In this document: positions 18,634 to 27,867 of the stretch, piece after piece | How positions within the stretch are numbered: position 1 is the stretch's first letter | How the letters are laid out: every line of letters starts with the position of its first letter | Assembly (NCBI RefSeq): GCF_000230555.1 | Contig: NC_016078.1 | Coordinates: forward strand, 310,001-374,000 | Direction of reading: 5' to 3' | DNA length: 64,000 nt | Source: Pelagibacterium halotolerans B2 | Lineage (GTDB): Bacteria > Pseudomonadota > Alphaproteobacteria > Rhizobiales > Devosiaceae | Position numbers and translations under genes: made by a program | Notes under the pieces: generated by a model | Seen by the model: the letters and a program-made list of their open reading frames with translations, nothing else | Databases searched by the model: none | What the model was told of the DNA's origin: nothing

Positions 18634-19956
18634 ATGAACACGATTTTCAGGGGTGCCGCTCTGACGGCCCTCGCGGGATCGCTTGCCGTGGTGGCTTTGC
18701 CCGTTCTGGCCCAGGACAAGACGACGATCGAATGGTGGTACGCCAATGGTGGCCAGATCGAAGTGGCCATTCAGGACATGATTGCCGAGTTCAACACCAG
18801 TCAGGACGATTTTGAAGTCGTCGGTGTCCGCAAGGGCAATTACGAAGAAACCTTCGCCGCCATGATCGCCGCCTATCGCGTCGGCCAGCATCCCACCATC
18901 ATCCAGGCCACCGAACGCAGCTTTCTCACGATGCTCCATTCGAACGCCGCGGTTCCGGTGAACCAGCTGATGGCCGAACAGGGCTATGACACCGACTGGA
19001 GCGATTTTATTGCCCCGGTCGCCGATTTCTATGTGGTCGATGGCGCACCCGCGGCCCTGCCGTTCAACTCCTCGACCGGCATCATGTGGTTCAACGCCGA
19101 CCATTTCGAGGCCGCCGGTTTCGACAAACCGGCCGAGACCTGGGACGAATTCGAAGAACAGCTCTATGCCATCAAGGATCAGGGCATCTCCGAATGCGGC
19201 ATGGTGCTGAATTCCGATTTCCCCTGGAGCCTGCTCGAAGCCTATTCGACAATCAACGACTACCCCTTCGGGACGCAAGCCAATGGCTTTGATGGGCTGG
19301 GCACTGAATATGTCTATAACACCACCCCGGTGGTCCAGCAGGTCGAGCGCCTCAAGCGTTGGATCGACGACGGCATCATCCAGCTCTCGGGCAATGGCAT
19401 GTCGCCGGCCCAGCTTTTCAACTCGGGCACATGTTCGACCTGGTCGGCCTCCACGGCTTCCCATGCCGGCGTCGAGGCAGAGGCCCAGTTCAACTGGAGC
19501 GCCACCCTCCAGCCGCACGAAGCTGGCGTCGAGCCGCACAATTCCAACATCGGCGGCGCAGCCCTTTGGGTTCTCCAGGGCAAGGCCGATGAGGAATACG
19601 CGGCGGCGGCTGCCTTCATCGACTTCGTAGCCCAGCCCGAAACCCAGGCCTGGTGGAGTGAACAGACCGGCTATATCCCGGTCACCAACGCGGCCTACGA
19701 GCTGATGGCCGACCAGGGCTTCTTCGAGGAGCATCCGACCCGCGAGATCGCGTTGCTCCAGCTCACCCGGCACGAACCGACCGATAACTCGCGCGGCATG
19801 CGGTTTGGCAATTCCAACCAGTGGTGGGCCGTCCTGCTCGAGGAACTCGAAGCGGTCTGGACCGACCAGAAATCCGCACAGGAAGCCCTGGACAGCTCGG
19901 TTGCCCGTGGCAACGAAATCCTGCGCCAGTTCGAGCAGCTCCATGCCGGCAGCTGA
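18634..19956 (+). CDS. ugpB: sn-Glycerol-3-phosphate-type ABC transporter substrate-binding protein
   Basis: 440 aa from the ATG at 18634 (AAGGA about eight bases upstream). Signal peptide residues 1-27 ending VLAQD. The family 1 extracellular binding fold shows the UgpB segments KGNYEETFAAMIAAYR, PFNSSTGIMWFNAD and a C-terminal helix region. UgpB binds glycerol-3-phosphate and glycerophosphodiesters. The neighbouring GDPD, PhoD and phosphatase genes support a phosphodiester substrate, although a related sugar cannot be excluded. First gene of the operon; a hairpin follows it. Confidence 0.85.
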   Translation: MNTIFRGAALTALAGSLAVVALPVLAQDKTTIEWWYANGGQIEVAIQDMIAEFNTSQDDFEVVGVRKGNYEETFAAMIAAYRVGQHPTIIQATERSFLTMLHSNAAVPVNQLMAEQGYDTDWSDFIAPVADFYVVDGAPAALPFNSSTGIMWFNADHFEAAGFDKPAETWDEFEEQLYAIKDQGISECGMVLNSDFPWSLLEAYSTINDYPFGTQANGFDGLGTEYVYNTTPVVQQVERLKRWIDDGIIQLSGNGMSPAQLFNSGTCSTWSASTASHAGVEAEAQFNWSATLQPHEAGVEPHNSNIGGAALWVLQGKADEEYAAAAAFIDFVAQPETQAWWSEQTGYIPVTNAAYELMADQGFFEEHPTREIALLQLTRHEPTDNSRGMRFGNSNQWWAVLLEELEAVWTDQKSAQEALDSSVARGNEILRQFEQLHAGS

Positions 19957-19971
19957 CATCCTCATCTCCGC

Positions 19972-19993
19972 AGGGGTGCCGAAAGGCACCCCT
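19972..19993 (+). promoter_or_regulatory. Intercistronic hairpin between ugpB and ugpA
   Basis: Perfect 9-bp stem AGGGGTGCC / GGCACCCCT closed by a GAAA tetraloop (19981-19984). There is no T tract. It is placed just after the binding-protein stop, where such stems usually stabilise the upstream message and lower permease output. Confidence 0.8.
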
Positions 19994-20026
19994 CTCTTCG
20001 ACGCCCGCCGCCTGTTCGAAAGGCTC

Positions 20027-20932
20027 ATGCGGTCCAGCGAAGACGGCCTCAAGCGCGCGCATTTCAAGAACCACTGGTTGGCCGCGGCGCTGCTCTCGCC
20101 GCAACTGATCATCCTCTTGTTTTTCTTTTTCATTCCCTCCTGGAAAGCGCTTTCGCTCGCTTTCGTCCAGGTCGATCCCTTCGGCGGCAAATCGCTGTTT
20201 GTCGGCTGGCGCAACTTTACGGAGCTGTTCGCCAGCGAATCCTATCGCAACAGCGCATGGCTGACCTTCTGGTTCACCATCGTCCAGAACATCGCGACGC
20301 TCGCATTGGCCGGGGCCCTGGCCTTTGCCACCGACCACATCATTCGCGGCCGCTTCGCCTATCGCAGCATCCTGTTGCTGCCCTACGCCATTGCGCCGGT
20401 GATCTCAGGCGCCATCTGGGCTTATCTGTTCAACCCGACTGTCGGCCCCGTTGCCATGGGCATCCACGCCATGGGCCTGCCCTGGGACCCGAACCTGCGC
20501 TCGGGCGACGCGCTGATCCTGATCACCATTTCGGCGGTCTGGAAGCACATCTGCTACGATTACATATTCCTCGTGGCCGCCATGCTGGCCGTGCCGCAAT
20601 CCCTGCGCGAGGCAGCCGCCATCGACGGCGCCGGCCAGCTCAAGCGGTTCTTCACCATCTCGCTGCCCCTCATCACGCCCACGATCATGTACCTGTTCAT
20701 CATCAACATGGTCTATGGGCTCTTCGACACCTTCCCGATCATCGATGCGGTGACCAGCGGCGGGCCTGCCGGCTCGACCACAACGCTGGTCTACAAGGTC
20801 TATCAGGATGGCTTCGTCATGCTCAATCTGGGCTCTTCGGCCGCCCAGTCGGTGATCCTGATGATCCTCGCGGTCACCTTCACCGTGCTCCAGTTCCGCG
20901 CCATGGACCGCAAGGTCAACTATCAGGTTTAG
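20027..20932 (+). CDS. ugpA: Glycerol-3-phosphate ABC transporter permease
   Basis: 301 aa with six membrane segments; the first begins at NHWLAAALLSPQLIILLFFFF. The EAA loop (SLREAAAIDGAGQLKRFFTISLPLI) docks UgpC. I chose the ATG at 20027 because it follows the ugpB-ugpA hairpin and gives the usual UgpA length; an in-frame ATG at 19943 would overlap ugpB and translate the hairpin. The ugpE ATG follows three bases after the stop. Confidence 0.88.
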   Translation: MRSSEDGLKRAHFKNHWLAAALLSPQLIILLFFFFIPSWKALSLAFVQVDPFGGKSLFVGWRNFTELFASESYRNSAWLTFWFTIVQNIATLALAGALAFATDHIIRGRFAYRSILLLPYAIAPVISGAIWAYLFNPTVGPVAMGIHAMGLPWDPNLRSGDALILITISAVWKHICYDYIFLVAAMLAVPQSLREAAAIDGAGQLKRFFTISLPLITPTIMYLFIINMVYGLFDTFPIIDAVTSGGPAGSTTTLVYKVYQDGFVMLNLGSSAAQSVILMILAVTFTVLQFRAMDRKVNYQV

Positions 20933-20934
20933 CC

Positions 20935-21858
20935 ATGATCGAGCGTAGTCCCACCCTCACTGTCATTTGCCACATCATCCTGATCGTCGGCGCGATCATC
21001 GTTTGCGCGCCGCTCTATTTCGCCTTCGTGGCCGGCTCGCACACCGGGCAGGCCATCCAGCAGGTTCCGATGCCGGTGCTGCCCGGGGAGATGTTCTTTG
21101 AAAACCTGGCCATTGCGTGGGAAACCGCCGATTTCGGGCAGTCCTTCCTCAACACGCTGATCGTGACCACCGGCATCGTCGTGGGCAAGATCATCCTGTC
21201 GATCCTTGCCGGCTTTGCCATCACCTATTTCCGGTTTCCCTTCCGGCTGACCGCCTTCTGGCTGATCTTCATGTCGCTCATGCTGCCGGTCGAGGTGCGC
21301 ATCCTGCCAACCTATGAATCGGTGGCCGACGTGGCCGGGCCGATCCGCTGGTTGATGGACACAACCGGCATCTCGTTTCTGATCGAAATGCTCACCGGAT
21401 ACACCGTCGATGCACGCTTTAACTGGAACCTGGTCAACACCTATCCGGGCCTGACGCTGCCGCTCATCGCGTCGGCAACGGCGGTGTTCCTGTTCCGGCA
21501 ATTTTTCATGACCGTGCCCGAAGATCTGTGCGAGGCCGCCAAGCTCGACGGCACCACGCCCATGAAATTCCTGCGCGATATCCTGCTGCCTCTTTCGCTC
21601 CCCAACATCGCCGCGCTGGCCATCATCCTCTTTGTCTATGGCTGGAACCAGTATCTCTGGCCCCTGCTGTTCACGACGCAAAAGGACATGATGACCGTCA
21701 TCATCGCCCTCAAGGGCCTGATGCCCGGACCAAACGATCCCGCAGCGTGGTGGAGCTACGCCATGGCAGCCTCGTTTGTCGTCATGCTCCCCCCAACTTT
21801 CGTCATTCTCGTCCTCCAGCGCTGGTTCGCCAGAGGGCTGGTGGATTCGGGAAAATAA
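20935..21858 (+). CDS. ugpE: Glycerol-3-phosphate ABC transporter permease
   Basis: 307 aa. MalG-type permease with six membrane segments and an EAA loop (DLCEAAKLDGTTPMKFLRDILLPLS). The protein is slightly longer than E. coli UgpE, with an extra periplasmic loop around residues 130-165. ATG 20935 is the natural start; the longer open frame upstream is the shadow of ugpA. It works with UgpA as the heterodimeric channel. Confidence 0.9.
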   Translation: MIERSPTLTVICHIILIVGAIIVCAPLYFAFVAGSHTGQAIQQVPMPVLPGEMFFENLAIAWETADFGQSFLNTLIVTTGIVVGKIILSILAGFAITYFRFPFRLTAFWLIFMSLMLPVEVRILPTYESVADVAGPIRWLMDTTGISFLIEMLTGYTVDARFNWNLVNTYPGLTLPLIASATAVFLFRQFFMTVPEDLCEAAKLDGTTPMKFLRDILLPLSLPNIAALAIILFVYGWNQYLWPLLFTTQKDMMTVIIALKGLMPGPNDPAAWWSYAMAASFVVMLPPTFVILVLQRWFARGLVDSGK

Positions 21859-21880
21859 TTTCAACCCAAAGGTTCTCAAA

Positions 21881-22624
21881 ATGACTCAGATCGTAGGCCA
21901 TCGCGGTGGTCGCAATCTCTGGCCGGAAAATTCGCTCACCGGATTTCGCAACGTGCTCGGCACGGGCGTGGATGCCGTCGAATTTGACGTGCATCTTTCC
22001 GATGCGGGCGAACTTCTGGTGATCCATGACGCCACTCTCGAACGCACGGCGGAGGGAACAGGGCAGGTTCGCTTCGTAACCCCCCAACAGCGCCGCACGA
22101 TGCGTCTAAAGGACAGTCCCGATACCCTGCCCACCCTGGCCGAAGTGCTTGAAGTGCTGGCCGAAGGCAATTGCCATCTGCATGTCGAACTCAAATCCGA
22201 CGAAGCCGGTGTCCCTTATCCTGGCCTCCCCGAGCGGGTTGCCGCTACGCTGACCCGGTTCGGGCTGACCGGCCGGAGCCATATGACCAGCTTCAACCTC
22301 GAGGTGCTGGACGCCTGCAAGGCTGCCGCGCCAGCCATTCCGCGGCTCTGTTCAATCAACCACAAATCGGCCCAAACGCTCGGCCTCGAGCAAACGCTGC
22401 GGGCGGCTTTGGATCGTGCCGACATCATTGCCATCGAAAAATCCCTGCTCGCTGAACACTGGGATACGGTTCTCGCCACCGTGCCGCTTGAGCACCTTGG
22501 TGCCTGGGTGCCCAATACCGAACAGGACATCGCGTTCTGGCTCGGGCGCCGCACCGGCTATCTGACCTCGGACGATCCGGTGCTCGCCCTGTCGGTCCGC
22601 GATCGGCTTGCCCTTTCGGCCTGA
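21881..22624 (+). CDS. ugpQ: Glycerophosphodiester phosphodiesterase
   Basis: 247 aa, no signal peptide, so cytoplasmic like UgpQ. Hydrolyses imported glycerophosphodiesters to glycerol-3-phosphate and an alcohol. Metal and catalytic residues of the GDPD TIM barrel are visible: HRGG at residues 7-10, Glu34 and Asp36 (EFDVHLS), His49 (VIHDATLERT) and the HVELK strand. ATG 21881 was chosen because the family starts just before HRGG. Lies 22 bases after ugpE. Confidence 0.92.
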   Translation: MTQIVGHRGGRNLWPENSLTGFRNVLGTGVDAVEFDVHLSDAGELLVIHDATLERTAEGTGQVRFVTPQQRRTMRLKDSPDTLPTLAEVLEVLAEGNCHLHVELKSDEAGVPYPGLPERVAATLTRFGLTGRSHMTSFNLEVLDACKAAAPAIPRLCSINHKSAQTLGLEQTLRAALDRADIIAIEKSLLAEHWDTVLATVPLEHLGAWVPNTEQDIAFWLGRRTGYLTSDDPVLALSVRDRLALSA

Positions 22625-22653
22625 AAACCGACAGCAATTGTGTGGAGACCTTC

Positions 22654-24183
22654 GTGCCCTTATTGAACCGCCGCCTTTTTCTCGGCACCGGCCTGGCCGC
22701 CGCCGCTATTTGGCCAAGCCTTGGAAGCGCGCGTGCGCAGACTTTCGATACCGATCCGTTTGCGCTCGGCGTGGCGTCCGGCTGCCCGACCCCCGACGGC
22801 GTCATCCTCTGGACGCGGCTGATCTTTCCGGTCGAGCCCGTCCCGCTTGCCGATCCTTTCGCGCCGATCCCGGAAATCACCATTTCCCCCATGGATGTCT
22901 TCTGGGAAGTGGCCGAGGACGAAGCATTTTCGCGGCCGGTGCGCTCCGGCATCTATCGGGCGGTGCAGGACTGGGGCCACTCGGTGCATGTGGCGGGGGC
23001 CCGCCTTGAGGCCGACCGCTGGTATTTCTATCGCTTCCGCTGCGGCAATGCCGAAAGCCGGGTCGGACGCACCCGCACCGCGCCTTCGGTTGACGCGACC
23101 AACGACCGTTTCACCTTCGCCTTTGCGTCATGCCAGCAATATGAGCAGGGCTATTACAGCGCTTATCGCGACATGGCCCAACGCGACCTCGATCTCGTCG
23201 TTCATCTGGGCGATTATATCTACGAAGTCAGCTACGGCGCCCATCTGGTGCGCCGGCACGGCAATGGTTGGCCGCCAACCCTTCTGGGCGAATACCGCGA
23301 CCGCCATGCCCAGTACAAATCCGATCCCGACCTGCAGGCGGCCCACGCCAATTTCCCCTGGCTGGCCGTCTGGGACGACCATGAGGTCATCAACAACTAC
23401 GCCAATGACGACGCCCCCAATGTCATAGGTGGAGACAAGTTCCTGCGCCAGCGGGCTGCCGCCTACCAGGCCTGGTACGAGCATATGCCCGTTCCGCCCC
23501 TAGCCAGCCGCGACTTTTCCAATTTCAAGATCTATGGCCGGCATGGGTTCGGGCAGTTGCTTGATATCGCCATGCTCGACACCCGCCAATACCGCTCGGC
23601 GCCGCTCGAAGGCCCCGATGGTCCGCCCCAGCGCACCATGCTCGGCGACGCGCAGGAAGCCTGGGTCGACGCAACCCTCGATGCCTCGAAAGCCAAATGG
23701 ACGATCATCGCCCAGCAGACGCTGCTCTCCGAACGCGACACAAAGGCGGGAAACGCAACTGGCTACAACCTCGATGGCTGGGACGGATACCGCTCGGCCC
23801 GCACCCGGCTGCTCGATTCGGTCCGCGCCTCGGGCACGGCCAATCCGCTGGTTATCGGTGGCGATCTGCATGCGTTTTATGCCGCCGACGTCAAAGAGGA
23901 TTTCGCAAATCCTGAAAGTGCCACCCTCGCCACCGAATTTGTGACCGGGTCGATCACCTCCGATGGACCATCCCAAGCAAGCATTGCGACGGCGTTGGCC
24001 GAAAACCCGCATCTCAAATTCGCCAGCGGCCGCGAGCATGGCTACGCCATTCTCTCGCTCTCGCCCCAGAAGGCGCAGGCCGATTTCGTCGCTGTGTCCG
24101 ACCGCAAGGACCCCAACGCCAGCGCCGCGATCTTTCAGAGCTTTGCCGTGCTTGATGGAATGGCGGGAGTGAACCGCCTATGA
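22654..24183 (+). CDS. phoD: PhoD-family alkaline phosphatase/phosphodiesterase, Tat-exported
   Basis: 509 aa from a GTG at 22654 with GGAG six bases upstream; an in-frame GTG at 22642 is possible. The N-terminus NRRLFLGTGLAAAAIWPSLGSARAQ region is a twin-arginine signal with an AxA-type cleavage site. The PhoD metal motifs are present: FASCQQYEQGYY, HLGDYIYEV, WDDHEVINNYA and GDLHAFY. PhoD releases phosphate from phosphodiesters and monoesters outside the cytoplasm, feeding the adjacent transporter. The HAD gene overlaps its stop by four bases. Confidence 0.9.
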   Translation: MPLLNRRLFLGTGLAAAAIWPSLGSARAQTFDTDPFALGVASGCPTPDGVILWTRLIFPVEPVPLADPFAPIPEITISPMDVFWEVAEDEAFSRPVRSGIYRAVQDWGHSVHVAGARLEADRWYFYRFRCGNAESRVGRTRTAPSVDATNDRFTFAFASCQQYEQGYYSAYRDMAQRDLDLVVHLGDYIYEVSYGAHLVRRHGNGWPPTLLGEYRDRHAQYKSDPDLQAAHANFPWLAVWDDHEVINNYANDDAPNVIGGDKFLRQRAAAYQAWYEHMPVPPLASRDFSNFKIYGRHGFGQLLDIAMLDTRQYRSAPLEGPDGPPQRTMLGDAQEAWVDATLDASKAKWTIIAQQTLLSERDTKAGNATGYNLDGWDGYRSARTRLLDSVRASGTANPLVIGGDLHAFYAADVKEDFANPESATLATEFVTGSITSDGPSQASIATALAENPHLKFASGREHGYAILSLSPQKAQADFVAVSDRKDPNASAAIFQSFAVLDGMAGVNRL

Positions 24184-24860
24184 CCCGGCCGCTTGATCTC
24201 GTCATTTTCGATTGCGACGGCGTGCTCATCGACAGTGAGCCGATCGCCAGCCGCACGCTGGCCAATTCCCTCAGTGCTGCCGGCCTTTCCATGACCGCCG
24301 AAGAAGCCCATCGCACCTTCACCGGCAAGTCCGAAAGCGATCTGCGCTTCTATTTCAAGGCGGCGGGCATCGGCGCGCTCGATACTCTGTTTTCGAACTG
24401 GCATTCCGATGTGTATGCGGCGTTTGCGCGGGAATTGCGGGCCATGGCCGGCATAGAACCGCTGCTGCGGGCCCTCGATGTCCCCAAATGCGTTGCCTCC
24501 AACAGCACCATGGCCCGCCTTAAAAGGAGCCTGGGGCTGCTTGAGCTATGGGATATTTTTGCCCCCCATATCTTCAGTGCCGAAATGGTAGCCAGACCAA
24601 AACCGGCGCCCGATCTGGTCCTCCATTGCCTCGCAGCCTTCGGCGCGCGGCCCGAACGCTCGATTATGATCGATGACAGCCACCACGGCATCCAGGCCGC
24701 CCGCGCCGCCGGGGTCCGGGCCATCGGGTTCGTCGATCCCAACGACCCGCGCCCCGACCGTCGTGAAGTCCTGCTTGCGGCCGGCGCTGCCGGCGTGGCC
24801 GTGGGCGCCCAGGACCTGGCTGCCCTGATCGTTGCCGATCTGGCACCCTCAACCCTCTAA
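24180..24860 (+). CDS. HAD-superfamily phosphatase
   Basis: 226 aa, subfamily IA with a helical cap. Nucleophile motif FDCDGVLIDSEP (Asp11, Asp13), conserved lysine in ARPKPAPDLV, and the IMIDDSHHGIQAARAAG motif IV. Overlaps phoD by ATGA, so translation is coupled. In this operon a phosphatase acting on glycerol-3-phosphate or a related product is plausible, but the family is broad and the substrate is not readable from the sequence. Confidence 0.85.
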   Translation: MTRPLDLVIFDCDGVLIDSEPIASRTLANSLSAAGLSMTAEEAHRTFTGKSESDLRFYFKAAGIGALDTLFSNWHSDVYAAFARELRAMAGIEPLLRALDVPKCVASNSTMARLKRSLGLLELWDIFAPHIFSAEMVARPKPAPDLVLHCLAAFGARPERSIMIDDSHHGIQAARAAGVRAIGFVDPNDPRPDRREVLLAAGAAGVAVGAQDLAALIVADLAPSTL

Positions 24861-24878
24861 AGACGGAAAACTGCGAAC

Positions 24879-25931
24879 ATGTCGAGCATTGCAATCAACC
24901 AGGCCCGGAAAGTCTATTCGGGCAATGTCACGGCCCTGCACGGCATCGACCTCGCCGTCGAGCCGGGGGAGCTCATGGTTCTGGTCGGCCCGTCCGGTTG
25001 CGGAAAATCGACGCTTCTGCGGATGATTGCCGGCCTTGAAACCATCACCAGCGGAACCATCGCCATCGACGGGCGCGTGGTCAACGCGGTCGAACCCGCG
25101 GCCCGAGACATCGCCATGGTGTTCCAGAACTACGCGCTCTATCCGCACATGTCCGTGCGCGGCAATCTCGAATACGGCCTGAAAAACCGGGGTGTCGGCA
25201 AGCAGGACCGCCAGGCTCTCGTGGCCGAAGCTGCCCGCATTCTCGAACTCGAACCCTATCTCGAGCGCCGCCCGGCAGCGCTTTCGGGCGGACAGCGCCA
25301 GCGCGTCGCCATGGGTCGCGCCATAGTCCGCAAGCCCCGCGCCTTCCTGTTTGACGAACCCCTGTCCAATCTGGACGCCAAGCTGCGCGGCCAGATGCGG
25401 GTTGAAATCCGTCGGTTGCAAAAAACACTCGATACCACAGCGATTTACGTCACCCACGACCAGCTCGAAGCCATGACGCTGGCCGACCGCCTCGTCGTCA
25501 TGAACGCGGGCAATATCGAGCAGGCCGGAACGCCAACCGAACTCTATGACCGACCTCTAACCACCTTCGTTGCGCGGTTCATTGGCTCGCCGGGCATGAA
25601 CCTGCTCGATTCTGCAACGCTCGCAGCGCAAGGTTTCCGATTGCCGAATTTCGTGCCGCCGTCCGGTTGCACCATTGGCATCCGTCCCGAAGATATCCTT
25701 CTCGGCGACGAAACGGGCGCGGGACTATCTCTGAACGGCCGGATCGAGGCCGTGGAAATACTGGGCAGGGAATCGCTGGTTTATGTGGCCGTAGGCGGGA
25801 TGGAAGATCTCGTTACCGTAAAGGCGGTCGGCAACCGATGGCACGCCGGGGCCGCCGCGACGCTTCTTCTGCCCCTTGATCACCTCCACTTGTTCGACTC
25901 ACACAGTGGGCGGCGGCTGGAGGGGTGCTAG
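24879..25931 (+). CDS. ugpC: Glycerol-3-phosphate ABC transporter ATP-binding protein
   Basis: 350 aa. Walker [11 protein letters not shown]-loop [10 protein letters not shown], signature [14 protein letters not shown], Walker [14 protein letters not shown]-loop [10 protein letters not shown]. The C-terminal TOBE/MalK-type regulatory domain (about 240-350, with [13 protein letters not shown]) is complete. It ends the operon and is convergent with the hydroxyquinol dioxygenase gene, only three bases separating the stops. Confidence 0.9.
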   Translation: MSSIAINQARKVYSGNVTALHGIDLAVEPGELMVLVGPSGCGKSTLLRMIAGLETITSGTIAIDGRVVNAVEPAARDIAMVFQNYALYPHMSVRGNLEYGLKNRGVGKQDRQALVAEAARILELEPYLERRPAALSGGQRQRVAMGRAIVRKPRAFLFDEPLSNLDAKLRGQMRVEIRRLQKTLDTTAIYVTHDQLEAMTLADRLVVMNAGNIEQAGTPTELYDRPLTTFVARFIGSPGMNLLDSATLAAQGFRLPNFVPPSGCTIGIRPEDILLGDETGAGLSLNGRIEAVEILGRESLVYVAVGGMEDLVTVKAVGNRWHAGAAATLLLPLDHLHLFDSHSGRRLEGC

Positions 25932-25942
25932 GCGCTACCCCT
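25921..25942. terminator. Hairpin spanning the convergent ugpC and dioxygenase stops
   Basis: AGGGGT (25921-25926) and ACCCCT (25937-25942) enclose both stop codons. There is no T tract; it may act as a weak two-way stop or a 3' protective stem. Confidence 0.45.
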
Positions 25943-26777
25943 CACGCACCAGCACAAAGTCAAACGTGGATTGCCAGGCAATGTCCGAATCTGGCGTTCG
26001 GACGAAGGGCGCCACGAGGGATTTTTTCACACCAAATACGGTGTCGGATTCGAGATAGGGGTCTCCTCCCACAAAGGTGTGGGTGACGAGCTTCTGATAT
26101 CCAGGGGCGGTGACCAGATAGTGCATATGCGCGGGCCGGTAGGGATGGCGGCCCAGAGCGGCCAGCATCTTGCCCACCGGGCCGTCGTCGGGAATGGGGT
26201 AAGACACCGGCTTTATGCCGATGAAATCATAGGTGCCATCCGCCCCGGTAACAAAGACGCCGCGATTGTTCCATTTGGGTTGAATGCCCGGCTGCTGCAC
26301 ATCGTAAAAGCCATCGGCATTGTCGCACCACACATCGATGCGCGCGCCTTCTATGGGCTTGCCGTCAAGGTTGCGTACATGGCCGCTGTAGCGGCAAGGC
26401 TCGCCCTTTCCATCCAGGCTGATCGTATCGCCCATCTGCCGCACAGGGGCGCCATCCACGTGAAAGGGGCCGAACACCGTGTTTTCGGTCGCTCCCTCGG
26501 GACGGCGATTGTTTATGGCATCGACCAACATGGAAAGACCGAGCGTATCGGAGAGCAGGATGAACTCCTGCCGCTCGCCGCTGCAGATCTGGCCTGTCCG
26601 TGTCAGAAAATCGATGCCGACCTCCCATTCGGCCTGGGTGAGTTCGACCTCTTTGGCAAAGGCGTGCAAGTGTTTGACCAGCGATGCCATTATCGTTGCC
26701 AGCCGCGCATCGGCCTGAGGGCCTATTCGGGTGTTGACGGCTTCGACCGAATTGTCCTCGGTGAAATATTGCGTCAT
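25935..26777 (-). CDS. Intradiol dioxygenase, probably hydroxyquinol 1,2-dioxygenase
   Basis: 280 aa from the ATG at 26775-26777 (MTQYFTEDNSVE); upstream in-frame residues belong to the maleylacetate reductase gene. It opens 1,2,4-trihydroxybenzene to maleylacetate using non-haem Fe(III). Iron ligands of the family are visible: Tyr in DGFYDVQ, Tyr in PVSYPIP, and the two histidines of RPAHMHY. The N-terminal helical dimer domain precedes them. FGPFHVDGAP and the neighbouring maleylacetate reductase favour hydroxyquinol over catechol as substrate. Last gene of its operon. Confidence 0.9.
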   Translation of the reverse strand: MTQYFTEDNSVEAVNTRIGPQADARLATIMASLVKHLHAFAKEVELTQAEWEVGIDFLTRTGQICSGERQEFILLSDTLGLSMLVDAINNRRPEGATENTVFGPFHVDGAPVRQMGDTISLDGKGEPCRYSGHVRNLDGKPIEGARIDVWCDNADGFYDVQQPGIQPKWNNRGVFVTGADGTYDFIGIKPVSYPIPDDGPVGKMLAALGRHPYRPAHMHYLVTAPGYQKLVTHTFVGGDPYLESDTVFGVKKSLVAPFVRTPDSDIAWQSTFDFVLVREG

Positions 26778-26787
26778 TTCGTTCTCC

Positions 26788-27861
26788 TTAGGCTGGAAGG
26801 GCCGCGTCCGGCGCCCGGCCGGCCAGCGCATTGGCAAGCATGGTGCGCAGCCTTGTCTCATCGAGCGGGGCCGGATTGGCATAGGGCGAGGCCCGCAATT
26901 GGGTGATGACCTCGCCAATGCCGTGCTCTGTCATCCCCAGCGCCGACAGAGCCACCGGGCCGTTCTGGGTTAGCACCATGTCGTAAATCGCCAGTTCCGG
27001 CCGCTCCGTACCCATCGCCAATGCAAGGTCGGCATAGGCCCCTGGGGCGGCGTTCTTGTTGTAGGCCAGCACATGGGGCAGCATGATGCAATGGGTTGGC
27101 GCATGGGGCAGGTCGAACGTACCGCCCAATACGTGGCAGATCTTGTGATGCAGGCCCATCGTCGTCGCACCCAGACAGGTGCCACAGAGCCAGGCGGCAT
27201 AGAGCGCCTCGGCGCGCGCCTCCGCATTTGCCGGTTCGGCGTAGAGTTTTGGCAGGGCCCGCATCATCACGCCCACGGCCTCGTATGCCATGAGCCGGAT
27301 AATGGGTGTGCAATCGGGCGCATAGAGTGCTTCGGCGGCATGGGCCATCGCGTTGACGGCGCTGGTCAGCGTGAAGCTGGCAGGCAGGGAATAGGTCAGT
27401 TCGGGATCGTAGAGCACAAGGCCCGGCAAAATGGCGTCGGCCCGACGTGTGGTTTTGCGGGCATTCTCGGTTTCGCCCAGAACCGGTGTCACTTCAGAGC
27501 CGGCATAGGTTGTCGGAATGACAAATTGTGGCAGCCCGCTACGCACCGATACCGCCTTGCCCAGCCCGGTCGTCGACCCGCCGCCAATCGCGACAAGACA
27601 ATCGGCCCGCACCGATTGCGCCAGCGCCATCGTGTCCCGGGTCACCTCCATCGGCGTATGCATGCGCGCCCCTTCGAACACCCCCGCGCAAAGCGGGCCG
27701 ATTTCATCGGCAATGGATCGACCGAGGTGAGCCTGCTCGGGCGTGGTCAGAACCAGTGCCCGCATGAGGTTCCGCGTTTCGAGAATGGCCTTGAGTTCGT
27801 GGCGGCATCCCGCGCCAAACCGAATGGTGGCTGGCAATTGCCGATGGGTGAAACTGAGCAT
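26788..27861 (-). CDS. Maleylacetate reductase
   Basis: 357 aa iron-type alcohol dehydrogenase family. Reduces maleylacetate to 3-oxoadipate with NAD(P)H, which then enters the beta-ketoadipate route. Visible: the dinucleotide-binding VAIGGGSTTGLGKAV, PTTYAGSEVTPVLGET, NAMAHAAEALYAPD and the GLHHKICHVLGGTFDLPHAPTH metal-region segment. Ten bases separate it from the dioxygenase, and seven from the NTF2-like gene upstream. Confidence 0.93.
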   Translation of the reverse strand: MLSFTHRQLPATIRFGAGCRHELKAILETRNLMRALVLTTPEQAHLGRSIADEIGPLCAGVFEGARMHTPMEVTRDTMALAQSVRADCLVAIGGGSTTGLGKAVSVRSGLPQFVIPTTYAGSEVTPVLGETENARKTTRRADAILPGLVLYDPELTYSLPASFTLTSAVNAMAHAAEALYAPDCTPIIRLMAYEAVGVMMRALPKLYAEPANAEARAEALYAAWLCGTCLGATTMGLHHKICHVLGGTFDLPHAPTHCIMLPHVLAYNKNAAPGAYADLALAMGTERPELAIYDMVLTQNGPVALSALGMTEHGIGEVITQLRASPYANPAPLDETRLRTMLANALAGRAPDAALPA

Positions 27862-27867
27862 TTTTCC

